A stretch of 14,664 nt of DNA, from NCBI GenBank assembly GCA_023415475.1, contig JAEZKL010000183.1, forward strand, positions 1 through 14,664. Reading direction: 5' to 3'. This document shows, one piece after another, positions 6,322-13,817 of this stretch. The first letter of the stretch is position 1; each line of letters opens with the position of its first letter. The notes under the pieces were generated by a model. The model searched no databases, was not told the DNA's origin, and was given only the letters and a program-made list of their open reading frames with translations. Position numbers and translations under genes: made by a program. The stretch comes from Bacillota bacterium (GTDB taxonomy: Bacteria > Bacillota > Clostridia > Lachnospirales > Lachnospiraceae).

Positions 6322-7674
6322 CTAATCCTCCATTTTCTGATTATCTGACTTAGGTTTCCCTGCCAGATAATTGATAAATTGCTGAGCTGTGCGCCCGGAC
6401 ATACCTCCGTGGGACAACTCCCATCGATTCGCCTCCATTAGAAGCTCATCCTCGGTGATCCCTAAATTCTCCTGACGCTTTGCAAGCTCAAGTATTATAT
6501 TTTGAAATTCCTTCTTATTGGGTGATGAGAAATTAATCGTTATGCCGAAACGGGCAACTAAGGACAGCTTCTCCTGCATTGTATCCGAACGGTGTAGCTC
6601 CTGTGTTGTCTCCATATCCGATCGGTCATTCCAGGTCTCCCGGATCAGATGCCTCCGATTGGAGGTCGCATAAATCAGCACATTATCCGGCTTCGTCTCA
6701 AGTCCTCCCTCGATGACCGCCTTTAAATACTTATATTCAATCTCAAATTCCTCAAAGGATAAATCATCCATATAAATAATGAATTTATAATTACGGTTCT
6801 TTACCAGAGCAATCACGGCAGAAAGGTCTTCAAACTGATGCTTATATATCTCAATCATCCGAAGTCCCTCCGGATAATACTCATTCAAAATTGCTTTCAC
6901 AGAGGTCGATTTACCGGTTCCGCTGTCTCCGAAGAGAAGCGCATTATTCGATTTTCTTCCCTCGATAAATGCCTGGGTATTATCGACAAGCTTCTTCTTC
7001 TGGAGCTCATAGCCCACCAGATCAGACAATCGGACCTCCTGAGTATTCGTAATCGGTACGAGTACCGGTGTTCCCCCGTCTTTTCGAATACGAAATGCCT
7101 TGTTCAACCCGAACATACCCACTCCATAATCACGGTAATAATCCGTAACATGGAGGAACACCTCATTCTCATCCTTGGCTTCCTCAATCAGCCTACTTAA
7201 CTGCTGAACCTTCTCACTGACACTTTTATTATATCTGCTGCCGCTTTTCTCTATCGCATGATAATGTGAGATTACTGAGAAGCAGTCTATACCAAGCTCT
7301 TTCTCCAGTGGTGAGAAATCATAGTCAAATAAGGACTTAAAGATTTTATAATCATTCTTGGCAAATTGATTCACAGTCCCTTCCTTCGCACCAACCTTCT
7401 CACAGGTCATACTAAAAGGATTCTCCGTTGTAATTAAAATAAAGGTAAGGTAATTGTGCCATAGATTGGTGTTAAAGCCATAATCAGTTGCAAGCTGTAA
7501 CAACTGATGAATCAAATGGTATATTCTGGATATCATATTCTCCTTCTCGAACACGGTTAGACTATGATTGCTAAGACTTAAATCAAATTCCTTAATCAGC
7601 TCAGACAGCTGCAGCAGTAAACTATCTTCATCCAGATTCCTGTATATCACTAATTTAGATATCAAACGATACAT
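6322..7674 (-). CDS. DUF815-type AAA ATPase
   Basis: A cytosolic P-loop ATPase of the DUF815 family, function unknown. In the 450-residue form, the N-terminal 190 residues are helical and without a known motif (KLVIYRNLDEDSLLLQLSEL...). An ATPase domain follows: a VRLSDLVGYELQK segment (214-226), Walker A GDSGTGKST (249-257), Walker B FIIYMDDLSFEE (298-309), YATSNRRHLI (335-344, sensor-1 region), LVARFGITI (372-380) and a C-terminal GGMSGRTAQQF (423-433) with a sensor-2-like arginine. A GTG frame begins at 7716, but the ATG at 7674 has GGGGAGG at 6 nt and is preferred. It lies between another ATPase gene and the Nudix gene in the argS-pyrF operon. DUF815 proteins resemble AAA+ chaperone or loader ATPases, so a remodelling role is possible but only inferred. 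Confidence 0.88.
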   Translation of the reverse strand: MYRLISKLVIYRNLDEDSLLLQLSELIKEFDLSLSNHSLTVFEKENMISRIYHLIHQLLQLATDYGFNTNLWHNYLTFILITTENPFSMTCEKVGAKEGTVNQFAKNDYKIFKSLFDYDFSPLEKELGIDCFSVISHYHAIEKSGSRYNKSVSEKVQQLSRLIEEAKDENEVFLHVTDYYRDYGVGMFGLNKAFRIRKDGGTPVLVPITNTQEVRLSDLVGYELQKKKLVDNTQAFIEGRKSNNALLFGDSGTGKSTSVKAILNEYYPEGLRMIEIYKHQFEDLSAVIALVKNRNYKFIIYMDDLSFEEFEIEYKYLKAVIEGGLETKPDNVLIYATSNRRHLIRETWNDRSDMETTQELHRSDTMQEKLSLVARFGITINFSSPNKKEFQNIILELAKRQENLGITEDELLMEANRWELSHGGMSGRTAQQFINYLAGKPKSDNQKMED

Positions 7675-7680
7675 AACTGA

Positions 7681-7687
7681 CCTCCCC
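7681..7687 (-). promoter_or_regulatory. Ribosome binding site deciding the DUF815 ATPase start
   Basis: GGGGAGG on the minus strand, 6 nt before the ATG at 7674. It lies inside the longer GTG-initiated frame, which lacks a close site of its own. Confidence 0.75.
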
Positions 7688-7719
7688 AATTGATGCCGAC
7701 TTGCTTCAATAATCACTGT

Positions 7720-9075
7720 TTATAAATCCTCTAGGTCAATCAGATGAATATCCGCTCTGCCTTCGGCAATACTACGAAGCTCATCACTAAATCCCTTCCT
7801 TGAGAACAGATAGCAATAATCCGGATTAACCTTTGCTTCCTCTGCTAAGGCCAGCAACCTGCGGTAATCTTGAATTCCGGCTGCTTCTTCTTCCCACAGG
7901 CACCGACCGATCAAGGTCTTCTTATCCTCACTCTGGGATAGAATGTCGATTGTACCATTTTTCCCATACCAACGATCCCACCATAAGAAAGCAGCTGGCA
8001 GCCGGTTATGCAGATTCATCAGCTTCAAAAACTCGGTACAGACATCCGCAAAATATTCACCCGTATAAACATCCAGAAAAGGAGCTATTCTCTGTTCGAA
8101 AACAGCATCGACCTTGCCCAGCATCAGCTCTGAGAGATTCGGAAACACAAAGTGATACCAAAAGCTTAAGAAATTATCCTTAATACGATAAAGTCCCTTC
8201 TGCGCATTCTCTCTTCCCTTGTCTCCCAAGGGCACTAATTTCTCTACGATGTCCAGCTGGATCAGATTCTTCAGGTAAACACTGATTTTCGCTCTGGAAA
8301 AACCGGTTCTTGCATGTAGGTTATTCAGCTTACGATTTCCCTGTGCCAGATAGTAAAGAATGGTATTATAAACAGCCGGCTCCCGCAGCTCCTGCTTCAA
8401 CAACTGCCAAGGAGCATGGATTAGCCCGCTGTTTTTATTTAATATTACAGTTTTGATATTTTCCTTCACTGACTGGTCTTCCTGCCAGAGATCAAGATAT
8501 TCCGGGATTCCCCCCAGAATAGAATTAATATAGATACAGGTCTCAACGGAGGATTTCGGAAACCGGTTTACAAAATCAACAAAGGTAAAGTCCTTCAGCT
8601 TCATATATGCTGTTATATAAGGTGTATAATCAGCCAGACTGTTCAGCATCTCATTCTCAACCCAGCGAATGGAGGAGCTGCATAGAACAATCATGATCGG
8701 ATGTTCCTTATTATTAAGCAGCCGTAGCGCTTCCAGGATGCCTGCTCCGTTCTTGATGATATAGTGGAACTCATCCAAAACGAGGATTGTCTTCTCTTCC
8801 CCCACTGTAATCAGCTCGGAAAAGAGTCGATCATAATCCAAAGGAGAGGCCATCTGCTCCTCCTTCTTCAACTGCCGCGTCAAGAGAAGGAGCTGAAGCT
8901 GATCTTCACATTCCATTCCCTCATAATAAAAGGCAGCCGTTTTTCCTGATAGAAATTCAGTAATCAGGGATGTCTTTCCCATTCCCTTCCTACCATATAG
9001 GATTACCAGATTACTTCCGCCAGAAGCATATTGCTCCTCCAAAAGCTTTAGCTCTGCCGCTCGTTTTACAAACAT
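7720..9075 (-). CDS. P-loop ATPase with DUF234 C-terminal domain
   Basis: This 451-residue protein belongs to the archaeal-type ATPase family (ATPase_2 with DUF234), common in archaea and clostridia and of unknown role. Seen: Walker A GRKGMGKTS (28-36), Walker B TILVLDEFHY (96-105), CSSS (132-135, sensor region), LGGIPEYL (187-194, a family signature), a winged-helix-like segment (about 236-285, with FSRAKISVYLKNLIQLDIV) and the DUF234 region (about 300-400, with FWYHFVFPN). DUF234 resembles a PD-(D/E)XK nuclease fold. Asp377 is present in GTIDIL, but the usual GECKW motif reads GRCLW (390-394), so the acidic and lysine catalytic positions are lost. The start has AGGTGG close upstream. It follows argS by 45 nt. 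Likely a regulatory or DNA-associated ATPase without nuclease activity; this is inference. Confidence 0.85.
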   Translation of the reverse strand: MFVKRAAELKLLEEQYASGGSNLVILYGRKGMGKTSLITEFLSGKTAAFYYEGMECEDQLQLLLLTRQLKKEEQMASPLDYDRLFSELITVGEEKTILVLDEFHYIIKNGAGILEALRLLNNKEHPIMIVLCSSSIRWVENEMLNSLADYTPYITAYMKLKDFTFVDFVNRFPKSSVETCIYINSILGGIPEYLDLWQEDQSVKENIKTVILNKNSGLIHAPWQLLKQELREPAVYNTILYYLAQGNRKLNNLHARTGFSRAKISVYLKNLIQLDIVEKLVPLGDKGRENAQKGLYRIKDNFLSFWYHFVFPNLSELMLGKVDAVFEQRIAPFLDVYTGEYFADVCTEFLKLMNLHNRLPAAFLWWDRWYGKNGTIDILSQSEDKKTLIGRCLWEEEAAGIQDYRRLLALAEEAKVNPDYCYLFSRKGFSDELRSIAEGRADIHLIDLEDL

Positions 9076-9120
9076 TCTCCCACCTCTGTCTGTTGTATCA
9101 TGAACATAAGGTATGTTCTT

Positions 9121-10887
9121 TTACATTCGCTCCGGTGCTTCAAAACCGAGTAAGTCAATACAGGTCAACAAAATCTCCTGAACCAGAGTAATCAATGCAA
9201 TCCAGGAAGATTGCTTTTTCTTATCTTCCTCACTGATAATCTTTGTCTCGTGATAAAAGGTATTAAAGGTATTGGCTAAATCATAAATATATGCACAGAT
9301 ACGATGCGGCGCTATCTCCTGATATGCAGCATAGATCATTTCATTAAATTTAGTAATCTCCAGCATTAAAGCCTGCTCACTCGCAGTGGTCGCGGGTAAG
9401 ATATCGGTTGCTGCATTCTCACCGCATAATTCTTTATATTTTGCTAAAATAGATTTAATCCGAACAATCGTGTAGAGAATATAAGGACCGGTATCTCCTT
9501 CAAAGCTCGTAAAACGGTCAACATCAAAGACATAATCCTTGGATATCTGATTAGACAGATCTCCGTATTTGAGAGCGGCAAGACCAACCTGTGCGGCTAT
9601 CTTTCGTGCCTCCTCTTCTTCCATTCCTCTATTCTCCATGATTTTGCGGTAAACCTCTTCGGTAACACTGTTAATCAGATACTCCAGACGCATTACTCCG
9701 CCTTCTCTGGTTTTAAAGGGCTTGCCGTCTTTCCCGTTCATGGTACCAAATCCGATGAAGTCCAGTTCGGTATCTTCCTTCACCAGCTTTGTTTTTCTCG
9801 CACAGCGGAACACGATCTCAAAGTTCAAATCCTGACGCTTATCAACCACATAGATGATACGGTCCGGATTGAAAAGCTTCATACGCTCAACGATTGTGGC
9901 AAGATCAGTCGTATTATAAAGAGCAGCACCGTCTGATTTTAAGATCATACAGGGAGGCACCTCTTTGGTGTCGGTTTCTTCCTTCACCTCAACGACCAAT
10001 GCGCCTTCGCTGATTTTTGCATAATTATTCTTTTTGAAGTATTCAATCATCTCAGGAATATAAGGCTGAGCATCACTTTCCTTCTTCCATAGATCAAAGG
10101 ATACATCCAGATTGTCATATATTGTCTTCAGATCCGTTACCGATACATCAAGAATATGATTCCAAAGTGCGCTGTAACCTCTATGTCCGTTCTGAAGCTG
10201 ATAGGTAACCGTCTTTGCTTCCTCAAGGAAGTCCGGATTACTCTTGGAAAATGCACTGGCAGCAGGATAAATTTCCTCCAGCTCAGAGATTGTAAAGGGT
10301 GCTTCCTTCGGATATTCACCGGTGAAGCTGTCATCAAAGTATACCAGCTCAGGCTGTCTTCTCTTAAGCTCTGCAATGATCAGTCCCATCTGTGTACCCC
10401 AGTCACCAAGATGGGCATCCCCGATTACCGTATTTCCGACATATCGAAACAGTCTCTTGATGCTCTCCCCAATGACAGCGGAACGCATGTGTCCGACATG
10501 CAGAGGCTTCGCAATGTTCGGTCCGCCAAAGTCAATGACAACTGTCTTGGGCTCCTTCACTGCTTCCACTCCAAAATGCTCTTCCCCCTTCATCCGGTTC
10601 AAATACCCGGCCAGGAATTCATCACTCAATGTTATATTGATAAATCCCGGCATAATCGCCGAAATTTCTTTGATTTTCTCACTTGATTTTAAGGCTTCCG
10701 TAATTTCCTGTGCTATCTTGATCGGGGCAGTTTTATATTGCTTCGCTGCAGCCAATGCTCCATTGCATTGGTACTGGCATAAATCCGGACGGTTCGAAAG
10801 AGTTACTACACCAAACTTCTCTTCATACCCCTTCTGAGCAAAGGCTTCCTTCACTTCCATGCTTATCAAATCTATGATTGTCTTCAT
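9121..10887 (-). CDS. argS: Arginyl-tRNA synthetase
   Basis: Class I synthetase that charges tRNA-Arg in the cytosol. The 588-residue form shows the N-terminal additional domain, the HIGH-type signature in PNIAKPLHVGHMRS (123-136), GDWGTQMG (161-168), LKSDGAALYNTTDLAT (316-331), YVVDKRQ (346-352), the FKTREGG loop (391-397) in place of KMSKS, DTGPYILYT (465-473) and the DALR anticodon-binding domain ending GFEAPERM. A longer start at 10917 would add ten residues (MNSEGKACII). The ATG at 10887 gives the usual MKTIIDLI start and has AAAGGCGTG at 7 nt. It appears to be the first gene of a six-gene operon ending in pyrF. No T-box leader motif was found upstream. Confidence 0.97.
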   Translation of the reverse strand: MKTIIDLISMEVKEAFAQKGYEEKFGVVTLSNRPDLCQYQCNGALAAAKQYKTAPIKIAQEITEALKSSEKIKEISAIMPGFINITLSDEFLAGYLNRMKGEEHFGVEAVKEPKTVVIDFGGPNIAKPLHVGHMRSAVIGESIKRLFRYVGNTVIGDAHLGDWGTQMGLIIAELKRRQPELVYFDDSFTGEYPKEAPFTISELEEIYPAASAFSKSNPDFLEEAKTVTYQLQNGHRGYSALWNHILDVSVTDLKTIYDNLDVSFDLWKKESDAQPYIPEMIEYFKKNNYAKISEGALVVEVKEETDTKEVPPCMILKSDGAALYNTTDLATIVERMKLFNPDRIIYVVDKRQDLNFEIVFRCARKTKLVKEDTELDFIGFGTMNGKDGKPFKTREGGVMRLEYLINSVTEEVYRKIMENRGMEEEEARKIAAQVGLAALKYGDLSNQISKDYVFDVDRFTSFEGDTGPYILYTIVRIKSILAKYKELCGENAATDILPATTASEQALMLEITKFNEMIYAAYQEIAPHRICAYIYDLANTFNTFYHETKIISEEDKKKQSSWIALITLVQEILLTCIDLLGFEAPERM

Positions 10888-10894
10888 AATTATA

Positions 10895-10903
10895 CACGCC
10901 TTT
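10895..10903 (-). promoter_or_regulatory. Ribosome binding site deciding the argS start
   Basis: AAAGGCGTG on the minus strand, 7 nt before the ATG at 10887. The upstream ATG at 10917 has only a weak AAGAG nearby. Confidence 0.55.
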
Positions 10904-10932
10904 CCTTCACTATTCATCTTAACTCTTTCATT

Positions 10933-10961
10933 ACTTTATCATAGATATTCTGGATTGTCAT
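10933..10961 (-). promoter_or_regulatory. Candidate promoter for the argS-pyrF operon
   Basis: On the minus strand, -35 ATGACA (10956-10961, 5 of 6), 17-nt spacer, -10 TAAAGT (10933-10938, 4 of 6). The start would lie near 10926, about 39 nt before the preferred argS ATG. The region is AT-rich, so other starts are possible. Confidence 0.35.
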
Positions 10962-11241
10962 CATGTTAGATTAAAATTTACTCAATTAATCCATTTTATC
11001 GAGCAAAACACTCCTATATATAGACATAAAAACCACAAGTATTCATTCCATGTTTTCCTTTTAATAAATATTTACATAAATTAAATTTTTCACTGTTTTT
11101 TTTACAAAATATGTTGTATATTGATTTTAATAACATTCTTATATGAGAATTCCAGCTATAGTGTAATGGGGTTACATAGGACGGATTTTCTCTACATATG
11201 AATGCTCGGAGCTTATCTTGGATTATGAAAGGGGAAATATC
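10962..11241. other. Divergent intergenic region, argS / CheX-like gene
   Basis: About 280 nt of very AT-rich DNA upstream of two divergent operons. Poly-T stretches lie near 11095-11103. A short inverted repeat TGTAA-TGGGG-TTACA lies at 11162-11176, about 65 nt before the CheX-like start. Several TATAAT-like hexamers occur (for example TATAGT at 11157-11162), but none has a convincing -35, and I see no sigma-D-type flagellar promoter. No riboswitch or T-box core motif is evident. Confidence 0.5.
11228..11234 (+). promoter_or_regulatory. Ribosome binding site deciding the CheX-like start
   Basis: AAAGGGG lies 7 nt before the ATG at 11242. A TTG-initiated frame from 11218 would contain this site, so the ATG is preferred. 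Confidence 0.75.
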
Positions 11242-12129
11242 ATGTTCGGGCTTTATTTTGGTCATTACTTGGTGGATAAGAATAAGATATCTCAATCACA
11301 ATTAGACAACCTAATGCAACAGCATCACGAAACAAGAGCTAAACTCGGGCTGATCGCGATATCAGAAAAAATACTTACCATAAAACAGTCGGAGGAAATT
11401 AATGAAATTCAGAAAAGAGTGGACCGACGTTTTGGTGATATAGCAATTGAAAAGGGCTATCTGCTTCAGGAGGAAGTGGCCTATCTTCTCAACCTCCAGG
11501 GGAATTCCTACCTGAGATTCCTCCAACTGTTTACCGAACAAGACATTTTTACAATTAGTGAAATTGAAGCTCTTCTTGATGAATTTAAAAGAGAAAATCA
11601 ATATACGGACTTAGAGCTTGACGCGTTGAAATCAGGAGATATTGATCGTATTATTCCCGTCTTTGTTGATATGGATGCACCTTATTCCGGTGAATGTATT
11701 AGCTTAGTAATCCGTAATATAATACGCTTTATCGACAGTGATGTAGTTCTTAAGAGGTCATATAAGGTAAGGAATTACTCCTTTGCCTCACTTGCCTCTC
11801 AGCAAATGAATGGTGACCACAATATCTTTGTCGGCTTTGCCGGAAATGAAAAATCATTGCTCCATATTGCAAGCACCTTCGCGAAGGAGCAATTCAGGGC
11901 GATGGATGAGGATGCTTATGATTCAGTATGTGAATTTATTAATTGTATTAACGGATTATTCGTATCAAAGCTGAGTTACGAGAATATTAATATTGATATG
12001 ACTCCTCCCTCCTATTATTCAAACCAGATACTTACTTCTGAGGGAGATATTTATATAGTTCCGATACTTATCAATGGAGAGCAGACCGATATTGTAGTTG
12101 TTGTTAACGATCCGGTATTGATTAATTAG
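11242..12129 (+). CDS. MshEN-like repeat protein with CheX-type phosphatase domain
   Basis: A 295-residue cytosolic protein in two parts. Residues 5-115 hold four units with an exact 29-residue period. Their aligned starts are YFGHYL (5), KLGLIA (34), RFGDIA (63) and a degenerate RFLQLF (92); glycines fall at 7, 36 and 65. Units 2 and 3 are 24 residues each (34-57, 63-86), end in Gln57 and Gln86 and are joined by 5 residues. This is the layout of the MshEN domain, which binds c-di-GMP in some ATPases. Residues about 126-295 resemble CheX, a CheY-P phosphatase, with the family's E-x-x-N motif at Glu231-Phe-Ile-Asn234 followed by CINGLF. The next gene, 13 nt downstream, is a CheY-like receiver and its likely substrate. 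No TM segment or signal is seen. Ligand binding is inference. Confidence 0.75.
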   Translation: MFGLYFGHYLVDKNKISQSQLDNLMQQHHETRAKLGLIAISEKILTIKQSEEINEIQKRVDRRFGDIAIEKGYLLQEEVAYLLNLQGNSYLRFLQLFTEQDIFTISEIEALLDEFKRENQYTDLELDALKSGDIDRIIPVFVDMDAPYSGECISLVIRNIIRFIDSDVVLKRSYKVRNYSFASLASQQMNGDHNIFVGFAGNEKSLLHIASTFAKEQFRAMDEDAYDSVCEFINCINGLFVSKLSYENINIDMTPPSYYSNQILTSEGDIYIVPILINGEQTDIVVVVNDPVLIN

Positions 12130-12142
12130 GAGGGGTGCTATT

Positions 12143-12502
12143 ATGGCAAAAATTCTTATTGTGGATGATTCCAAAACATCAAGAAAAATCCTAAGAGCAA
12201 TTTTAGAAGAAAACGGACATAAGATTATTGCAGAAGCCGTTAATGGAGAGGACGGGTTGGAAAAATTCAAGGAGTTTAAGCCCGATTTGATCACCATGGA
12301 TATTACCATGCCGGTTATGGATGGAATAGAGTCTTTAAAAAGGATTCAAGAGCATGACCAAACTGCTAAGGTTATCATGGTTACTGCTGCCGGACAAAAA
12401 ACTATGATGGTAGAGGCAATTAAATACGGTGCTTCTGAATTCCTTACGAAGCCTTATGAAGCAGTGCAGATTATTGATGTCATTCATAAAGTATTGACTT
12501 AA
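12143..12502 (+). CDS. Stand-alone CheY-like response regulator
   Basis: A 119-residue receiver domain with no output domain. All catalytic residues are present: the acidic pair Asp8-Asp9 (ILIVDDS), the phosphoacceptor Asp53 in TMDITMP, Thr81 in MVTAAGQ and Lys103 in LTKPYE. It is thus a competent phospho-switch acting by protein contact, as CheY does. The start has a very strong AGGAGGGGTG site, and the gene lies 13 nt after the CheX-like gene, so the two are surely co-transcribed. The pair suggests that the upstream protein dephosphorylates this receiver. No kinase is encoded nearby, so its phosphate donor must lie elsewhere. A motor target is not shown by the context. Confidence 0.92.
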   Translation: MAKILIVDDSKTSRKILRAILEENGHKIIAEAVNGEDGLEKFKEFKPDLITMDITMPVMDGIESLKRIQEHDQTAKVIMVTAAGQKTMMVEAIKYGASEFLTKPYEAVQIIDVIHKVLT

Positions 12503-12518
12503 GACCGGAAGAAGCACG

Positions 12519-12610
12519 CTATGTAAGCGGAATAAAGTGTCAGCTTGCTGACACTTTCGCGCCCGAGCGGATTGCATAGCAATATATTCCTTGCCGCGAG
12601 GTGCGCATCC
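12519..12610. repeat. Structured intergenic repeat after the cheY-like gene
   Basis: Contains a perfect 11-bp hairpin AAAGTGTCAGC / GCTGACACTTT (12534-12544 and 12547-12557) flanked by CGGAATAA on the left and CGCG on the right. A small TTGC-ATA-GCAA hairpin follows (12572-12582), then TATTCC (12585-12590), which can pair with GGAATA (12529-12534), and GTGCGCATCC. The framework CGGAATAA, hairpin, CGCG, GCGCATC matches the repeat at 1856-1965, though the hairpin sequences differ. It may be a second member of one intergenic repeat family. There is no strong T-run, so it is at best a weak terminator for the cheY-like gene. Confidence 0.65.
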
Positions 12611-12621
12611 TTAGCGGAGCG

Positions 12622-12660
12622 TTTTAATCGTATAAGATGCAATTTTCTATACGATTAAAA
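12622..12660. repeat. 13-bp perfect inverted repeat
   Basis: TTTTAATCGTATA (12622-12634) and TATACGATTAAAA (12648-12660) are perfectly complementary around a 13-nt loop. It overlaps the T-run of the pspC terminator. It could halt transcription from the left or be part of the adjoining repeat. Its role is unclear. Confidence 0.6.
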
Positions 12661-12702
12661 AACAGGTTACATCAAGAAGTATTCGCTTCCGAAAGTAACC
12701 TG
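12657..12702 (-). terminator. Intrinsic terminator of the PadR-pspC operon
   Basis: On the minus strand, CAGGTTAC (12695-12702) pairs with GTAACCTG (12663-12670), with an inner GAAG/CTTC stem, followed by six T residues (12662-12657). It begins about 33 nt after the pspC stop codon. This is a textbook rho-independent terminator. Confidence 0.85.
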
Positions 12703-12735
12703 TCCTCTGGCTATCAACCTGATGGCATACTCTGT

Positions 12736-12924
12736 TTATGCCTGAAGCGGCATAATAATTGCTGCAATAATATATGCAAGTAGGCCAGCACCTCCTGCTA
12801 AGGAGAATACAACCCATAATAATCTTACTATCGTTGGGTCTATATTGATATACTCTGCCACTCCTCCGCACACACCACAAATCATTTTATTCGTATTAGA
12901 ACGATATAATCTTTTCTGATCCAT
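12736..12924 (-). CDS. PspC-domain small membrane protein
   Basis: A 62-residue protein that is essentially a single PspC domain: KRLYRSNTNKMICGVCGGVAEYINIDPTIVRLLW, split across residues 4-37, then a hydrophobic membrane segment (about 34-60, VVFSLAGGAGLLAYIIAAIIMP). PspC-domain proteins sit in the cytoplasmic membrane and often belong to envelope-stress systems. It has GGAGG at about 7 nt and lies 38 nt after the DUF4097 gene, so it is probably the last gene of that operon, which then ends in a clear terminator. Its partner is unknown, but co-location with HAAS and DUF4097 proteins supports a membrane-stress role. Domain assignment is firm; function is inferred. Confidence 0.93.
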   Translation of the reverse strand: MDQKRLYRSNTNKMICGVCGGVAEYINIDPTIVRLLWVVFSLAGGAGLLAYIIAAIIMPLQA

Positions 12925-12962
12925 AATAAAACCTCCTTCCTTGTCTTAATCATACCTTTTTT

Positions 12963-13817
12963 CTAGTAAAAATCAATAGAAATATTTCCAATTTCACACT
13001 TTAACGATAAGCTATTCTCAGTTCCATCATTATTAATAACTCGATTCGAAATGTTGTGGTAACTATTATTATCGATATCGATATTTCCTATACTAGCGCT
13101 GATATCATAGGTATAGTCCTCTTCCTTACCATCAAGATCCAATTCTACATTACCGATGTTGCAGATAACGTCACTGTCTCCGAATACATTCCCTTCAATC
13201 GTCACATAACCGACACCGCAATCAACCGAGATATTTTGAATGGATACGTTATTCAGGCTCATCTCACCTGCACCGATGATATAGTCAGATTCTTCGGTAA
13301 TTTCCAGCTCTTTGACCACCAAACGTCCTGCCGACATATTAAAGCTTCCGGTTGCCGCATGTATTTTCTCTACTTCAACATCACCGGCTTTGATTTCCAA
13401 GGAGATATCCTCTGCCACGAAATCCGGCGGTAAAGTTATTGTAATTCTTGGAGTCAGATCCCTATCCCAACGTATGAAGTCACCTATTGAAAAATTTAAT
13501 CCAAAGAAATCTACAAAGCTTCTTCCATCGGTAATCTGTTTAATCACCCAGGTTCCGTCTGCATCCACATAGGACTTAAGTCCGTTCTCCGGCAATCGCT
13601 TGGCATCAATGGAGAAGGTATCGCCTTCTACAAGCTTAACCTCGCCGTATTCAATATCCATATCAATACTGGTCACATCAGAAAAGCTCTCTTCATAAGA
13701 AAAGGTGGGCAGCTCCTCAAAGGAGGCTCCTGAAGCAATCGCAATCACTAATAATGCAACTCCGATACCGATAGCAATTAATGCAATTCCTAACCAAACC
13801 TTAGTAAATGTCTTCAT
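12963..13817 (-). CDS. DUF4097 membrane-anchored beta-repeat protein
   Basis: A 284-residue protein with an N-terminal transmembrane anchor (about 7-28, VWLGIALIAIGIGVALLVIA) and a long extracytoplasmic beta region. Short strand repeats of G-x-hydrophobic type recur: GDVEVEKI (145-152), GRLVVKEL (164-171), GEMSLNNV (184-191), GYVTIEGN (203-210), GNVELDLD (222-229), GNIDIDNN (244-251) and GNISIDFY (277-284). This is the DUF4097 / YvlB-type adhesin-like fold found in LiaF-related envelope-stress operons. Its ATG overlaps the preceding stop by one base (TAATG), so translation is coupled; an AGGAG lies 12 nt upstream. It ends abruptly in a strand, consistent with family members. Biochemical role unknown. 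Confidence 0.9.
   Translation of the reverse strand: MKTFTKVWLGIALIAIGIGVALLVIAIASGASFEELPTFSYEESFSDVTSIDMDIEYGEVKLVEGDTFSIDAKRLPENGLKSYVDADGTWVIKQITDGRSFVDFFGLNFSIGDFIRWDRDLTPRITITLPPDFVAEDISLEIKAGDVEVEKIHAATGSFNMSAGRLVVKELEITEESDYIIGAGEMSLNNVSIQNISVDCGVGYVTIEGNVFGDSDVICNIGNVELDLDGKEEDYTYDISASIGNIDIDNNSYHNISNRVINNDGTENSLSLKCEIGNISIDFY

Noticed and set aside
9102..9118. GAACAT-AAGGT-ATGTTC hairpin between argS and the DUF234 ATPase gene
   Set aside because: Only 6 bp, AT-rich and without a T-run on the minus strand, so not a credible terminator for argS.
10156..10837. Long plus-strand frames opposite argS
   Set aside because: They are antisense to a well-conserved gene and encode no recognisable protein.
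10888..11241. T-box riboswitch for argS
   Set aside because: No T-box core sequence (AGGGTGGTACCGCG-like) and no terminator hairpin in the leader.
11014..11295. Minus-strand reading frame of 93 codons upstream of argS
   Set aside because: AT-rich, low-complexity product, no good ribosome binding site, and it overlaps the start of the clearly real CheX-like gene.
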